The notes under the pieces: model-generated
Seen by the model: only the letters and a program-made list of their open reading frames with translations
What the model was told of the DNA's origin: nothing
The model's database searches: none
Position numbers and translations under genes: made by a program
Shown here: piece by piece, positions 17,068 through 25,574 of the stretch
Position numbering within the stretch: position 1 is the first letter of the stretch
Layout: each line of letters starts with the position of its first letter
Origin: Cryobacterium sp. PH29-G1
GTDB lineage: Bacteria > Actinomycetota > Actinomycetes > Actinomycetales > Microbacteriaceae
DNA length: 64,000 bases
Assembly (NCBI RefSeq): GCF_030063365.1
Contig: NZ_JASISY010000011.1
Location: forward strand, 55,607 to 119,606
Direction of reading: 5' to 3'

Positions 17068-17351
17068 CAGGCGACCGCGCTCGACGGTGCGTCCTGCACG
17101 TGGATGCCGACGACATCCTCGATCACGGAGTTGGACAGCACGGTGTCGGCGAGCTCGCGCACGGCAGCGAGGGTGGCCTCATCCGCGGCGCCCTCGATGG
17201 AAATTTCGAAGCGCTTACCGACGCGCACACCGGTGACGTTCGACAGCGCTGGCTGGGTCTGACCGAGGCGACCGAGGGCGCCGGCAACGGCCTTGCCCTG
17301 GGGGTCAAGCAACTCGGCCTTGGGCATTACTTCGACGACGATCGTTGGCAC
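17067..17351 (-). CDS. purS: Phosphoribosylformylglycinamidine synthase subunit PurS
   Basis: Small bridging subunit of the PurLQS complex, 94 aa. [31 protein letters not shown] and [12 protein letters not shown] are the PurS core, with the [14 protein letters not shown] helix at the C-terminus. GTG 17351 has GGAG 6 nt upstream; the frame could extend to 17402 but lacks a site there. It is followed without a gap by purQ. Ordinary length (80-95 aa). Confidence 0.94.
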   Translation of the reverse strand: MPTIVVEVMPKAELLDPQGKAVAGALGRLGQTQPALSNVTGVRVGKRFEISIEGAADEATLAAVRELADTVLSNSVIEDVVGIHVQDAPSSAVA

Positions 17352-17404
17352 AGGGCACTCCGCATACAGTCTGGGGCTTATAGTCGTGGCAAATCTCTCC
17401 AATT

Positions 17405-18784
17405 CTACATGCCGTGCCCGACCGGCCCGGCCCGATTCTCGGGGCTGCGCGGTAATGCCGACGCGGTGATGCCGCTGCGCCCGAGCAAAATGCCGCGCAA
17501 GACGTCGCGCACAGCGGCTACGCCGTCGAAGGTCTCGACGAAACTGGTGCTGAGCGGGGCGAGGCCGAGGCGCAAACCGGATGGTGCTCGAAAATCGGGA
17601 ATCACATCGTTGTCCCAGAGAATTTTTGTCACCTCACGCATGAGCGGATGGTTGATGGTGACGTGGCCGCCGCGATGGGTGTGCTCCCGCGGCGAGGCCA
17701 CCGTGACGCCCATCGGAGCAAGCCACTCATCGACCAGTGTGATGGCGAACTCGGTCAGCGCCACGGACTTGGCCCGCACCGACTCGATCGTGGCTTCCTC
17801 GAGCATTACGATCGTGTCTTGCATGGCGAGCATGCCCAGCACGGCAGGAGTGCCGCTCATAAAGCGACGGATGCCCGTGGCCGGCAGATACCCCGGACCC
17901 ATCTCGAAGATCGCCTGGGCGCCCATCCAGCCTTGAATCGGTTGAGTCAGTACATCCTGCAGGTCGTTTTTGACATAACCGAACGCCGGGGCGCCCGGAC
18001 CGCCGCTCAAGTATTTGTAGGAGCAGCCGACGGCGAGATCCGCGTCGCAGTGGTCCAGTTCGATGGCAATCGAGCCGACAGAGTGGCTCAGGTCCCAGAG
18101 CACGAGCGCGTCGTGCTCGTGGGCGATGTCGGTGATGGCCTTCATATCGGCGAGATAACCCGAGCGGTAGGCCACGTGGCTCAGCACGACCAGCGAGGTC
18201 TGCGGGCCGACCACCGCACGCACCTGCTGCGCGGTGACCCCGCCCTCGGGGTCGGAATCGATCCAGCGCAACGTGAGGCCCCGCTCGCGCGCGATGCCCT
18301 CGAGAACGTACCGGTCAGTGGGAAAGTTATCGTTGTCGAGCACGATTTCGGTGCGCCGCGGTCGAGAATCCACGGCTGCACGGGCCAGTTTGTAGAGCAG
18401 CACGGTGGTGGAATCGCCCACGAAGACCTGCCCGGCTGCGGCGCCGAGGGCGACCCGGCCGAGGTCGTCGCCGATCTGCAATGGTAGCTCCATCCACTGT
18501 TCGTCCCAGCCGCGAATGAGCCGGGTGCCCCAGTCCTGCTCGAGAAACTCGGCGATGCGTTCAGCGCTCGCCCGGAGCGGTCGGCCGAGCGAGTTGCCGT
18601 CGAGGTAGGAGCGCGGATTGGCCGTGTCGGCGTCGGCGTCGGTACCCAGAAAGCGGGCCCGGTAGTGTGCCAGACCGTCGATGCGATCCATGCGGCGCGC
18701 GAAGGTGAGGTGAGTATCGGGCCCGTTCGTGCCGTTCGTGCCGTTAACGCCGGCAGCGCCGTTGAAATTGGGGGAGGGTGTCAT
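17405..18784 (-). CDS. kynU: Kynureninase
   Basis: PLP enzyme, 459 aa, that cleaves kynurenine to anthranilate and alanine (or hydroxykynurenine to 3-hydroxyanthranilate). Fold-type I motifs are YLDGNSLGRP near the N-terminus, the phosphate-binding segment GDSTTVLLYKL, WDLSHSVGS (the Asp contacting the pyridine N) and the Schiff-base lysine in GCSYKYLSGGPGAP. FMSGTPAV and HRGGHVTI are also kynureninase-like. An Asn/Gly/Thr-rich leader includes a small NGTNGTNG repeat. ATG 18784 overlaps the amidohydrolase stop (ATGA); it is last in the kynA-amidohydrolase-kynU operon. Confidence 0.94.
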   Translation of the reverse strand: MTPSPNFNGAAGVNGTNGTNGPDTHLTFARRMDRIDGLAHYRARFLGTDADADTANPRSYLDGNSLGRPLRASAERIAEFLEQDWGTRLIRGWDEQWMELPLQIGDDLGRVALGAAAGQVFVGDSTTVLLYKLARAAVDSRPRRTEIVLDNDNFPTDRYVLEGIARERGLTLRWIDSDPEGGVTAQQVRAVVGPQTSLVVLSHVAYRSGYLADMKAITDIAHEHDALVLWDLSHSVGSIAIELDHCDADLAVGCSYKYLSGGPGAPAFGYVKNDLQDVLTQPIQGWMGAQAIFEMGPGYLPATGIRRFMSGTPAVLGMLAMQDTIVMLEEATIESVRAKSVALTEFAITLVDEWLAPMGVTVASPREHTHRGGHVTINHPLMREVTKILWDNDVIPDFRAPSGLRLGLAPLSTSFVETFDGVAAVRDVLRGILLGRSGITASALPRSPENRAGPVGHGM

Positions 18785-19701
18785 GGAAGAACCTCAAGTT
18801 CGGGGCGGGTGCGGGGGCGCGTGACGGCGCGAGCCGTGCAGAGCCAGTCGGTAAAACTCTCGGGGTGTTCAGGCTGTTCGCCGACGAGACATGTCACGGT
18901 CTCGTCGGGCAGGGTAAGGCCAAGCGGACGGGGAGCGCAGAGCGCCGCCAAGACATCGTCCGGGGTCAGCCCGACAGCCAGCAGCGCCTCGATTTCGCGG
19001 CGATTGACTCCGAGAGCCAGCGGCCCGTTGCCCAGATCGGTGCCGTACAGCACCCGGCCACCAGCGGCATGAAACCGCCGCAGATTGTCGCTGGCAATCT
19101 CGAACGCCGTGGTGGGGGAGCCCCAGCCGTGAATATCGAGGGTACTGATCCAGGTCATGCCCACAGCCATGGCGCTCACCAGGTCATCGGCGAGGCGTTC
19201 CGAGAACGGCGTGTGCGCGAAGGCATCGACGCCGGCCTCGAAGGCATGGCCGGCCTGCCCGGCGCCCTCGGCGTGGGCCACGACCGGCAGCGAGTGTTCG
19301 TGCGCCCGCGCGACGATTGCTCGCAGCGCTTCAGCGCCGAGCACCGGTCCCGCCACCGAGTTCAGGGTGATCTTCACAATGGATGCCCCGGCTGCAGCCT
19401 GCAGGTCGACCGCCGCATGAGCGTCCAGCCCCGCGGCATCAGTACCCGTGACGACCTCGCAACTCCAGCCCGGTTCGGCCCAGTCGGCGTGACTCGGGTA
19501 GCCGCCGGGCGCGGTCAGTAGCTGGTTCGCATATGCCAGATCTGGCATGGCCGCCGGGAGGCCGTCGGGCCGCCAGCCGCCGAGGTCGAGCACCCGGGCG
19601 ATTCCGCCGCCGCGCAGGCGGGTCGGGTCGATCAGGGCGAGGTGCACGTGCGCATCGAGAAAGCCCGGCAGCACGGTTGCCCGATCGGAGTGTTCGCTCA
19701 C
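18781..19701 (-). CDS. Amidohydrolase-family protein, candidate N-formylkynurenine formamidase
   Basis: Metal-dependent hydrolase, 306 aa, of the amidohydrolase superfamily. All expected ligands are visible: HVHL near residue 18, a lysine in IVKITLNS (possible carbamylated ligand), VVAHAEG, DAFAHTPF and the catalytic Asp in YGTDLG. It lies between tryptophan dioxygenase and kynureninase with 4-nt overlaps on both sides, exactly where a formamidase is required. No classic KynB (cyclase-like) or alpha/beta-hydrolase formamidase is near. The position therefore suggests it hydrolyses N-formylkynurenine to kynurenine and formate. The biochemical role is inferred; an unrelated imidazolonepropionase-like role is possible. 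Confidence 0.82.
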   Translation of the reverse strand: MSEHSDRATVLPGFLDAHVHLALIDPTRLRGGGIARVLDLGGWRPDGLPAAMPDLAYANQLLTAPGGYPSHADWAEPGWSCEVVTGTDAAGLDAHAAVDLQAAAGASIVKITLNSVAGPVLGAEALRAIVARAHEHSLPVVAHAEGAGQAGHAFEAGVDAFAHTPFSERLADDLVSAMAVGMTWISTLDIHGWGSPTTAFEIASDNLRRFHAAGGRVLYGTDLGNGPLALGVNRREIEALLAVGLTPDDVLAALCAPRPLGLTLPDETVTCLVGEQPEHPESFTDWLCTARAVTRPRTRPELEVLP

Positions 19702-20552
19702 GCGCCGATCTCCGTGCGCACCGCGAACAGTTCGGGAAAGAAGGTGAGTTCGAGGGCCTTCTGCAAAAAGGCCGCACCGCTCGACCCTCCCGTGCCGTGC
19801 TTCATGCCGATAATGCGCTGAACGGTCTTGAGGTGGCGAAAACGCCAGAGCTGAAAGTTGTCTTCGAGGTCGACGAGTTCTTCGCAGGCCTCATACGCGG
19901 CCCAGTGCTCGGTGGCGTTCTCATAGATCTCGCGAAAGGTCTGCACGAGGTCGGGGCGGAACGTCCACGCCTCGGTGACATCGCGCTCGAGCACGTCGGT
20001 GGGGATCAAGAAACCGGCCCGATGCAGGTAGCGCAGAAACTCGTCGTAGAGGCTGGGCGCTTCGAGGGTGGCGGTCAGGAGATCGTGCGCCGGGGCATCC
20101 GCTTCGAAAACCGTCAGCATGCGCCGGTTCTTATTGCCGAGCGCGAATTCGACCGCACGGTACTGGTACGACTGAAAACCGCTCGAATTGCCGAGAAACT
20201 GGCGAAACTGCGCGTATTCGGTGGGGGTGAGGGTCGCCAGCACCGACCACTGCTCGGTGAGGGTGCGCTGGATGTGCTTGACCCGGGCGATGCCCTTGAG
20301 CGCGGGCGCGAGCTGGTTCTCGCGCAACGCCTGGCTCGCCGCTTGCAGTTCGTGCAGCATGAGTTTGAGCCAGAGCTCGGTGGTCTGGTGCTGGATGATG
20401 AAGAGCAGTTCATCGTGGTGTTCGGGAACGCTGACCGGATGCTGCGCGTCGAGCAGCGTCGGCAGGTCAAGGTAGGAGCCGTAGCTCATCTTCTCTCGAA
20501 AATCGGTGACGATCTCGGGGTCGAACTCACGGGTGTTGTTCTTGAGGGTCAT
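19698..20552 (-). CDS. kynA: Tryptophan 2,3-dioxygenase
   Basis: Heme dioxygenase, 284 aa, that opens the tryptophan indole ring to N-formylkynurenine. Typical segments are MSYGSYLDLPTLL, the active-site helix ELLFIIQHQTTELWLKLML, SGFQSYQYRAVEFALGN, and the C-terminal WRFRHLKTVQRIIG with the proximal heme His followed by GTGGSSGAAFL. It is first in the operon; the stop overlaps the amidohydrolase ATG. It is divergent from a TetR gene, with a GTTGCG/CGCAAC inverted repeat between them. Confidence 0.96.
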   Translation of the reverse strand: MTLKNNTREFDPEIVTDFREKMSYGSYLDLPTLLDAQHPVSVPEHHDELLFIIQHQTTELWLKLMLHELQAASQALRENQLAPALKGIARVKHIQRTLTEQWSVLATLTPTEYAQFRQFLGNSSGFQSYQYRAVEFALGNKNRRMLTVFEADAPAHDLLTATLEAPSLYDEFLRYLHRAGFLIPTDVLERDVTEAWTFRPDLVQTFREIYENATEHWAAYEACEELVDLEDNFQLWRFRHLKTVQRIIGMKHGTGGSSGAAFLQKALELTFFPELFAVRTEIGA

Positions 20553-20586
20553 CGGGTTCCGTTCGGCTTGATCAAATTGTGCGCAG

Positions 20587-20606
20587 GTTGCGGCCGTGGG
20601 CGCAAC
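20587..20606. promoter_or_regulatory. Inverted repeat between kynA and the divergent TetR gene
   Basis: GTTGCG (20587-20592) and CGCAAC (20601-20606), separated by 8 nt, lie 35 bp upstream of the kynA start and about 44 bp upstream of the regulator ATG. This is a candidate operator. Confidence 0.55.
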
Positions 20607-20649
20607 ACCGGGAGTGAAGCGTTCAGTTCAGAGTTCTACACTGGAGCGC

Positions 20650-21369
20650 ATGACCTCGCCGACCCGAAAGCCTCAGGATGGCGTGCCGGCACCGTCTGCG
20701 CCCGAGCGCCCCGCCGCACTGCCACCCCGCCGCCGTGATGCCCGGCAAAATCGTGACCGTCTCATTGTCTCGGCGCGGGTTCTCATCGCGCAGAACGGTG
20801 TCGAGGCCTCGCTCGAAGAGATCGCGCGCCAGGCTGAGGTCGGCGTCGCCACGCTGTACCGAAATTTTCCGACCAGGGATGATCTGGTGCGTGCGCTCTA
20901 CGAGCTCGCCCTCGCTGAACTGCACGCTGTGCGCAGCGAGATCGAGGCTGCGCCGACCCCGTGGGAATCGCTCGTCATCTACACCGAACGGGTCGCCGAA
21001 TGGCTCGTCGCTGATCCCTCCCTGCCGCCCATCCTGCGGCGCATGGCCTATCTTGATCCCTCGGCCCGGCTGGCGGCCGAATTCGACGGTTTCATCGCGA
21101 GCCTCGTGGCTCGGGCGAAGAAAGACGGCACGCTGCGCCGCGACGTCGACGCGGTCGACCTCGCCGTTCTCGTCACCATGGTCGGGTCGCTCGGCGGTCT
21201 CGGTGCTCCCTATGCCGGTCAGTGGCGGCGGCAGCTCTCCATCGTGCTCGACGGCCTGCGCGCCGCTGACATACCGCGATCCAAGCTGCCCGGCCGTCCG
21301 CTCAACGTGAAGGACTACCAGGCCACCGTGCACGGACTGACTCGGCGGGCGGCTCGCGCCGCCCGTTGA
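20650..21369 (+). CDS. TetR-family regulator, probable kynurenine-operon repressor
   Basis: Regulator of about 239 aa. The HTH is IVSARVLIAQNGVEASLEEIARQAEVGVATLYRNFPTRDDLV when read in segments, and the C-terminal part matches TetR_C of the Rv0078/SCO type (LRRMAYLDPSARLAAEFDGF). A long basic, Pro-rich tail precedes the HTH. ATG 20650 follows CTGGAG; an upstream in-frame start at 20596 has no support. It is divergent from kynA with an inverted repeat between, so tryptophan or a kynurenine intermediate may be the effector (inference). Only 3 nt separate its stop from that of the convergent VOC gene. Confidence 0.87.
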   Translation: MTSPTRKPQDGVPAPSAPERPAALPPRRRDARQNRDRLIVSARVLIAQNGVEASLEEIARQAEVGVATLYRNFPTRDDLVRALYELALAELHAVRSEIEAAPTPWESLVIYTERVAEWLVADPSLPPILRRMAYLDPSARLAAEFDGFIASLVARAKKDGTLRRDVDAVDLAVLVTMVGSLGGLGAPYAGQWRRQLSIVLDGLRAADIPRSKLPGRPLNVKDYQATVHGLTRRAARAAR

Positions 21370-21372
21370 GCG

Positions 21373-22233
21373 TTACGCCTGGGCGCGTACCAGAATGCGG
21401 TTGGCCCACGGGTCGTCAAAGGCGAGGGTCTGACCGTCGTGACGGGTGTCGACGTTGAAGTGCGTCATCCGTTCGTTGAGGGCGCCGAGGTCGTCGGTGT
21501 TGGGCACAACGATGCTGACCTCGCCGAGCCCCAGCGCCAGGCGGCGCTTGCCGCTGCCCGAGCTCTGCCAGGTATTCATCGCCATGTGGTGGTGGTAACC
21601 GCCGGCTGAGACGAACAGGGCCGAGGAGCCGAGGCTCGCGGTCGCTTCGAAACCGAGCCGGTTCACGTAGAACTCGCGCGCGCTCGCGACATCGCCCACC
21701 GAGAGGTGCACGTGGCCGACGACCGCGTGGCCCGCACTGGGCTCGGCCGACAGATGCTCCGAGATGAATGTATTCGGGTCGAGGTAGAGCGTGGCCATTT
21801 CGACCTGGCCGTGGGTCCAGCTCCACAGGGTGCGATCACGGTCCCAGTACAGCTCGATGCCGTTGCCCTCGGGGTCGGTGAAGTAGAAAGCCTGGCTGAC
21901 CAGGTGGTCTGCGCTACCGGTGAATGTTCCAGGGGACTTCGTGCCGATGGAATACACGGCCGCGGCGAGATCGGCCTGGGTGTCGAACAGGATTGCGGTG
22001 TGGAATAACCCCGCCGAGCGCGGCTCGGCGGCAGCGAGCTCGGGGGCGTGCTGCAGAATCACCAGCGGGGTCTGACCGCGACCGAGCACGGCGACCGGTC
22101 CGTCCTGGCTGAGCAGCTCCAGCGTCACAACGTCGCGGTAGTAGGCGGTCATGGCGTCGAGATTGCCCACGCGCAGGGTCACCGCACCCATCCCGGTATC
22201 GGCAGCCAGCAGGTCTTTCGCGGTTAGTGTCAC
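21373..22233 (-). CDS. VOC-family protein, catechol 2,3-dioxygenase (CatE)-like
   Basis: Two-domain vicinal-oxygen-chelate protein, 286 aa. The first module (about 15-130) has LRVGNLDAMTAYYRDVV, LFHTAILF and FYFTDPEGNGIELYWD; the second (about 165-285) has VVGHVHLSVGDVASAREFYVNRLGF and YHHHMAMNTW. Metal ligands of the His/His/Glu type are plausible (GHVHLS, HHHMA, final region). CatE-like proteins are annotated as extradiol dioxygenases but most are untested. GTG 22233 lacks a ribosome site. It lies between the kynurenine regulator and purC, so a role in breakdown of a tryptophan-derived aromatic is possible but speculative. Confidence 0.82.
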   Translation of the reverse strand: MTLTAKDLLAADTGMGAVTLRVGNLDAMTAYYRDVVTLELLSQDGPVAVLGRGQTPLVILQHAPELAAAEPRSAGLFHTAILFDTQADLAAAVYSIGTKSPGTFTGSADHLVSQAFYFTDPEGNGIELYWDRDRTLWSWTHGQVEMATLYLDPNTFISEHLSAEPSAGHAVVGHVHLSVGDVASAREFYVNRLGFEATASLGSSALFVSAGGYHHHMAMNTWQSSGSGKRRLALGLGEVSIVVPNTDDLGALNERMTHFNVDTRHDGQTLAFDDPWANRILVRAQA

Positions 22234-22337
22234 AGTGAGCAGAACACGGCTATCGCCCCGGCTATTCCGCGCGAGGTGGGCATCCGCTCCCCCCGTTCGT
22301 GCCGTGCTGTGTACCTCAGGCGCGGGTCAAGAGTGGG

Positions 22338-23312
22338 TCAAGCGCGGGACAGGCGCTCGAGCAGTTCGCGATACCGGGCCGCGGTCTGTTCGACGATCTC
22401 GGTCGGCAACTCGGGCGGCGTGCCGACGCCGTCCCAGTGGGCGGAGAGCCAGTTGCGCACGATCTGCTTGTCGAAGCTCGCCATGCGGGTCTCGGGGGTG
22501 GTGCCGGTGTGCCAGGCGTCGGCATCCCAGTAGCGGCTGGAGTCGCTCGTGAGTACCTCGTCGGCGAGTACGGTCACGCCGGTGTTCCGGTCGGCGCCGA
22601 ACTCAAACTTGGTGTCGGCCAAAATGACGCCGGCCTTCTCGGCGATCGCTCCCGCGGTCTGGAACAGGGCGAGGGAGAGATCGCGCAGCTCGGCGGCAAC
22701 GTCCGGTCCGACCAGTTCGACCGTGCGCTCGAACGAGATGTTCTCGTCGTGCTGGCCCATCGGTGCTTTCCAGGCCGGGGTGTAAATGGGCTCGGGCAGC
22801 CGGTCACCGTTCTGCAGGCCCGCCGGCAGTGCAATGCCGCACACCGACTGGGACTCGAGGTATTCCTTCCAGCCGCTTCCGGTGAGGTAGCCGCGCACGA
22901 CGCACTCGATCGGGTACATGTCGAGGGTGCGGCAGAGCATGGCACGCCCGGCGACCTCGGCGGGAACCAGACCGCGCACGGTGTTGTCGACGAGTTCGTG
23001 GTCGGCCACGAGGTGATTGGGAATGTTGGTCAAGCGGTCGAACCACCACAGGCTCAGGGTGGTGAGCAACTCGCCCTTGCCGGGGATTCCCGGCTCGAGC
23101 ACGTGGTCGAACGCGCTCACCCGATCGCTGGCGACGACGAGTACGCGTCGCGCGCTGGCGAGCGAGGGAACGGCATCCGCTGCTGTGATACCGCCGGATT
23201 CGACACCGCCGGATTCGACATAGAGATCGCGCACCTTGCCCGAATAGACGAGAGTCCACCCGTCAAGCGCGGCGGCAGCGGATGCGGGGGATTCGTCTTC
23301 AAAATGGCTCAC
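22338..23312 (-). CDS. purC: Phosphoribosylaminoimidazole-succinocarboxamide synthase (SAICAR synthetase)
   Basis: Joins CAIR with aspartate (ATP-dependent) in purine synthesis; about 324 aa, cytoplasmic. Signatures are YSGKVRDLY near residue 24, VVASDRVSAFDHVL, ECVVRGYLTGSGWKEY, and ADTKFEFG followed by LTSDSSRYW. GTG 23312 (VSHFEDES) is chosen with GGGAG upstream; the alternative ATG 23330 would sit over that site. A 15-bp duplication encodes VESGG twice near residue 35. The palindromic element copy 2 begins 49 bp upstream. Confidence 0.95.
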   Translation of the reverse strand: MSHFEDESPASAAAALDGWTLVYSGKVRDLYVESGGVESGGITAADAVPSLASARRVLVVASDRVSAFDHVLEPGIPGKGELLTTLSLWWFDRLTNIPNHLVADHELVDNTVRGLVPAEVAGRAMLCRTLDMYPIECVVRGYLTGSGWKEYLESQSVCGIALPAGLQNGDRLPEPIYTPAWKAPMGQHDENISFERTVELVGPDVAAELRDLSLALFQTAGAIAEKAGVILADTKFEFGADRNTGVTVLADEVLTSDSSRYWDADAWHTGTTPETRMASFDKQIVRNWLSAHWDGVGTPPELPTEIVEQTAARYRELLERLSRA

Positions 23313-23360
23313 CCGTTCATTCTCCCGCATCTTCGCAGCATCTTCATCGCGTCTTCATCG

Positions 23361-23454
23361 CGCATAACTCCTGCTAAAAATCCGTCGGCCCCGTCGCACC
23401 CGCGAATTCACGGGGAAGTTCTGGCGCCGGTCAGCAAATTGCAGGAGTTACGCG
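23361..23454. repeat. 94-bp palindromic element, copy 2
   Basis: The left arm CGCATAACTCCTGC (23361-23374) is identical to copy 1, and the right arm TTGCAGGAGTTACGCG (23439-23454) differs by one base from a perfect complement. Length equals copy 1 exactly although the core sequence differs. An inner inverted repeat surrounds GAATTC (23404-23409). It lies between the purD stop and the purC start, in the same relation to genes as copy 1. Confidence 0.85.
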
Positions 23455-23469
23455 CGCGGGCGGTGGGAC

Positions 23470-23586
23470 GGGCTGCGGGGGAGGGCAGCCAGACGGGGCA
23501 GCCAGACGGGGCAGCCAGACGGGGCAGTGGGACGGGGCTGTGGGATAGGGCTGTGGGACGGGGTTGCCGGCCGGGGCTGCGGGAAG
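23470..23586. repeat. Degenerate 13-bp tandem repeat downstream of purD
   Basis: Nine contiguous 13-bp units start with GGGC or GGGT. Three in a row (from 23483) are identical GGGCAGCCAGACG; the rest drift towards GGGCTGTGGGACG. The array fills the rest of the purD-purC gap right after the palindromic element and ends 25 bp before the purD stop. No open frame of interest is present. Confidence 0.88.
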
Positions 23587-23610
23587 GCCAGCCAGATGGG
23601 CCGGGAGGAG

Positions 23611-24876
23611 TCAGGCGACGCGGGCAGCGATATCGGTACGAAAATGGCCACCGTCGAGGCCGACCATGGTGAGGGCCTCGTAGGCCCGGGCCCGGGCCTT
23701 GGCGAACGAGTCACCCACGGCGACGACGCTCAGAACCCGACCGCCGGTCGACACGAGTGTGCCATCCACGATCCGGGTAGCCGCGTGGGCGATCGTCACG
23801 CCGTCAACGGCCAGGGCAGCGTCGAGACCCGTGATCTCCCGGCCGATGATCGGGGTGTCCGGGTAGTTCTCGCTTGCCAGCACGACCGTCACGGCCACAT
23901 CGGTGGAGAACTCCGGCCGCGGCAGCCCGCCGAGCAGACCGGTCGCGGCGGCGAGCAGCAGGCCGGACAGCGGTGTGACCAGGCGCGGCAGCACGACCTG
24001 CGTCTCGGGGTCGCCGAAGCGCGCGTTGAATTCGATGACGCGAATTCCGGCATCCGTCAGAATGAGCCCGCAATAGAGGAGGCCGACAAATGGGGTGCCC
24101 TCGGTGGCCAGCCGGCGCACGGTCGGCAGCGCGACCGTCTCGATGATCTCGTCGACGAATGCGTTCTCGCTGCCCCACGAGTCGTCGAGCCAGGGCAGCG
24201 GCGAGTACGCGCCCATGCCGCCGGTGTTGGGGCCGGCGTCGTTGTCGAGGGCGCGCTTGTAGTCCTGGGCGGGTGAGAGCGGCAGCACATTCTCGCCGTC
24301 GCTGAGCAGAAAGAGCGAAATTTCCTGACCGTCGAGAAATTCTTCGATCAGCACGCTGCCGTGTTCCAGCCAGAACGTGGCGTGGGCGACGGCGGCGGCG
24401 CGATCCTCGGTCACAAGCACGCCCTTGCCGGCGGCCAAGCCGTCCGCCTTGACCACATAGGGGGAACCGAACTCGTCGAGAGCGGTTTCTGCTTCGGCGA
24501 GGGTGCCGGCGCGCACGGCCCGACCAGTGGGAACCCCGGCCTCATCCATAATGCGTTTGGCAAAGGTTTTGCTGCCCTCGAGCGCGGCGGCGGCCCGGTC
24601 GGGCCCGAACACCGGCACGCTGCGGGCGCGCAGGGCGTCAGCGACGCCGGCCACAAGCGGTGCCTCCGGACCGATCACGACGAGCTCAACGCCGTGTAAT
24701 ACGGCATAGTCGGTCACGGCCACCGGGTCGTTCGGATCGAGCGCTACGACCCCAACCTCGGCAGCGATACCGGCGTTGCCGGGAGCGCACTCGACGTTCG
24801 GGCGCGGCTCCTCACGAAGCAACGCGGTGATGATGGCGTGCTCGCGGGCACCGGAACCAAGGACCAGAATTTTCAC
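23611..24876 (-). CDS. purD: Phosphoribosylamine-glycine ligase (GAR synthetase)
   Basis: ATP-grasp enzyme, 421 aa, that joins phosphoribosylamine with glycine. Features are the N-terminal [33 protein letters not shown]-grasp [23 protein letters not shown] and the metal/ATP segment [13 protein letters not shown]. Length is standard. It is divergent from the sterol-carrier-like gene (52 bp between starts) and upstream of purC on the same strand, with about 300 bp of repeats between them. Confidence 0.96.
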   Translation of the reverse strand: MKILVLGSGAREHAIITALLREEPRPNVECAPGNAGIAAEVGVVALDPNDPVAVTDYAVLHGVELVVIGPEAPLVAGVADALRARSVPVFGPDRAAAALEGSKTFAKRIMDEAGVPTGRAVRAGTLAEAETALDEFGSPYVVKADGLAAGKGVLVTEDRAAAVAHATFWLEHGSVLIEEFLDGQEISLFLLSDGENVLPLSPAQDYKRALDNDAGPNTGGMGAYSPLPWLDDSWGSENAFVDEIIETVALPTVRRLATEGTPFVGLLYCGLILTDAGIRVIEFNARFGDPETQVVLPRLVTPLSGLLLAAATGLLGGLPRPEFSTDVAVTVVLASENYPDTPIIGREITGLDAALAVDGVTIAHAATRIVDGTLVSTGGRVLSVVAVGDSFAKARARAYEALTMVGLDGGHFRTDIAARVA

Positions 24877-24928
24877 CGTTTCAGGCTACCCGATGCCTCA
24901 GGCCCGCCTGATCCGGCAGACTAGACCG

Positions 24929-25312
24929 ATGGCACGAGCGAGGATTGACGACGGAGCCGGCCGTGCAGCCGTGCGGGCGGCTCTCGACGCGCTCGCCGAT
25001 GGAACCAGCGCGAGCCGTTCCAGTCGTGCACAGGCCGTGCGTTACACCCTGCAGCTACTGGCCGAACAGGCTGAGGGCAACACCCTCGAGGTGCGCGTGC
25101 CCCCATTCGGTGCCGTGCAGTGCGTGGCCGGCCCGCGTCACACCCGCGGCACGCCGCCCAACGTGATTGAAACGGATGCCGCCACCTGGCTCGCCTTGGC
25201 CACCGGCAGCCTGGCCTGGCCGGAAGGCCTGGCCAGCGGTGCCATCCACGCCTCCGGAGCCCGCGCCGACCTGACCGGCCACGTGCCGGTATTGACCCTC
25301 CCTGCTGGTTGA
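24929..25312 (+). CDS. Sterol-carrier-family small protein
   Basis: Protein of 127 aa resembling the actinobacterial sterol-carrier-like family that sits among pur genes (as Rv0807 does in mycobacteria). Visible features are a helical N-terminus (AAVRAALDALAD), a beta segment EVRVPPFGAVQCV, the motif GTPPNVIETDAATWLALATG typical of SCP2/MDMPI-C-like domains, and a C-terminal ADLTGHVPVL. ATG 24929 has no clear ribosome site. The function is unknown; a lipid-binding fold is assumed from the family. It marks the ancestral link to purF, now 8.5 kb downstream. Confidence 0.82.
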   Translation: MARARIDDGAGRAAVRAALDALADGTSASRSSRAQAVRYTLQLLAEQAEGNTLEVRVPPFGAVQCVAGPRHTRGTPPNVIETDAATWLALATGSLAWPEGLASGAIHASGARADLTGHVPVLTLPAG

Positions 25313-25543
25313 GTTTCAACGTTCGGCGGAGGTTTGAGCCCGAGACAAGTTCGTGATGAAAAACCGTTCAATAATTCGACGCGACACGGCTAGTTTCACC
25401 CCGTTGCGGCCGGTGAGTCACAGGTGGAGCCTTCGCACTGCCTTGCGGACGTAACACCAACGATGACGCGCTTGGGCATTGTCGGCCGTATTCGCTGCCT
25501 CGAATCTCGTTGAGCTTTCCTCGCTTTTATGTTCGATTTGCGG

Positions 25544-25549
25544 TAGAAT
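25544..25549 (+). promoter_or_regulatory. Possible -10 of the DUF222-HNH gene
   Basis: TAGAAT lies 26 bp upstream of the called ATG; the -35 is weak. The 262-bp gap before the gene otherwise shows only AT-richer sequence and a strong GAAGGAGG ribosome site at about 25555-25562. Confidence 0.4.
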
Positions 25550-25574
25550 TGGGGTGAAGGAGGCACTGACGCCC

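Noticed and set aside
23361..23586. CRISPR or integron-like array between purC and purD
   Set aside because: Palindrome plus uninterrupted 13-bp repeats, no spacers, no integrase or cas gene.
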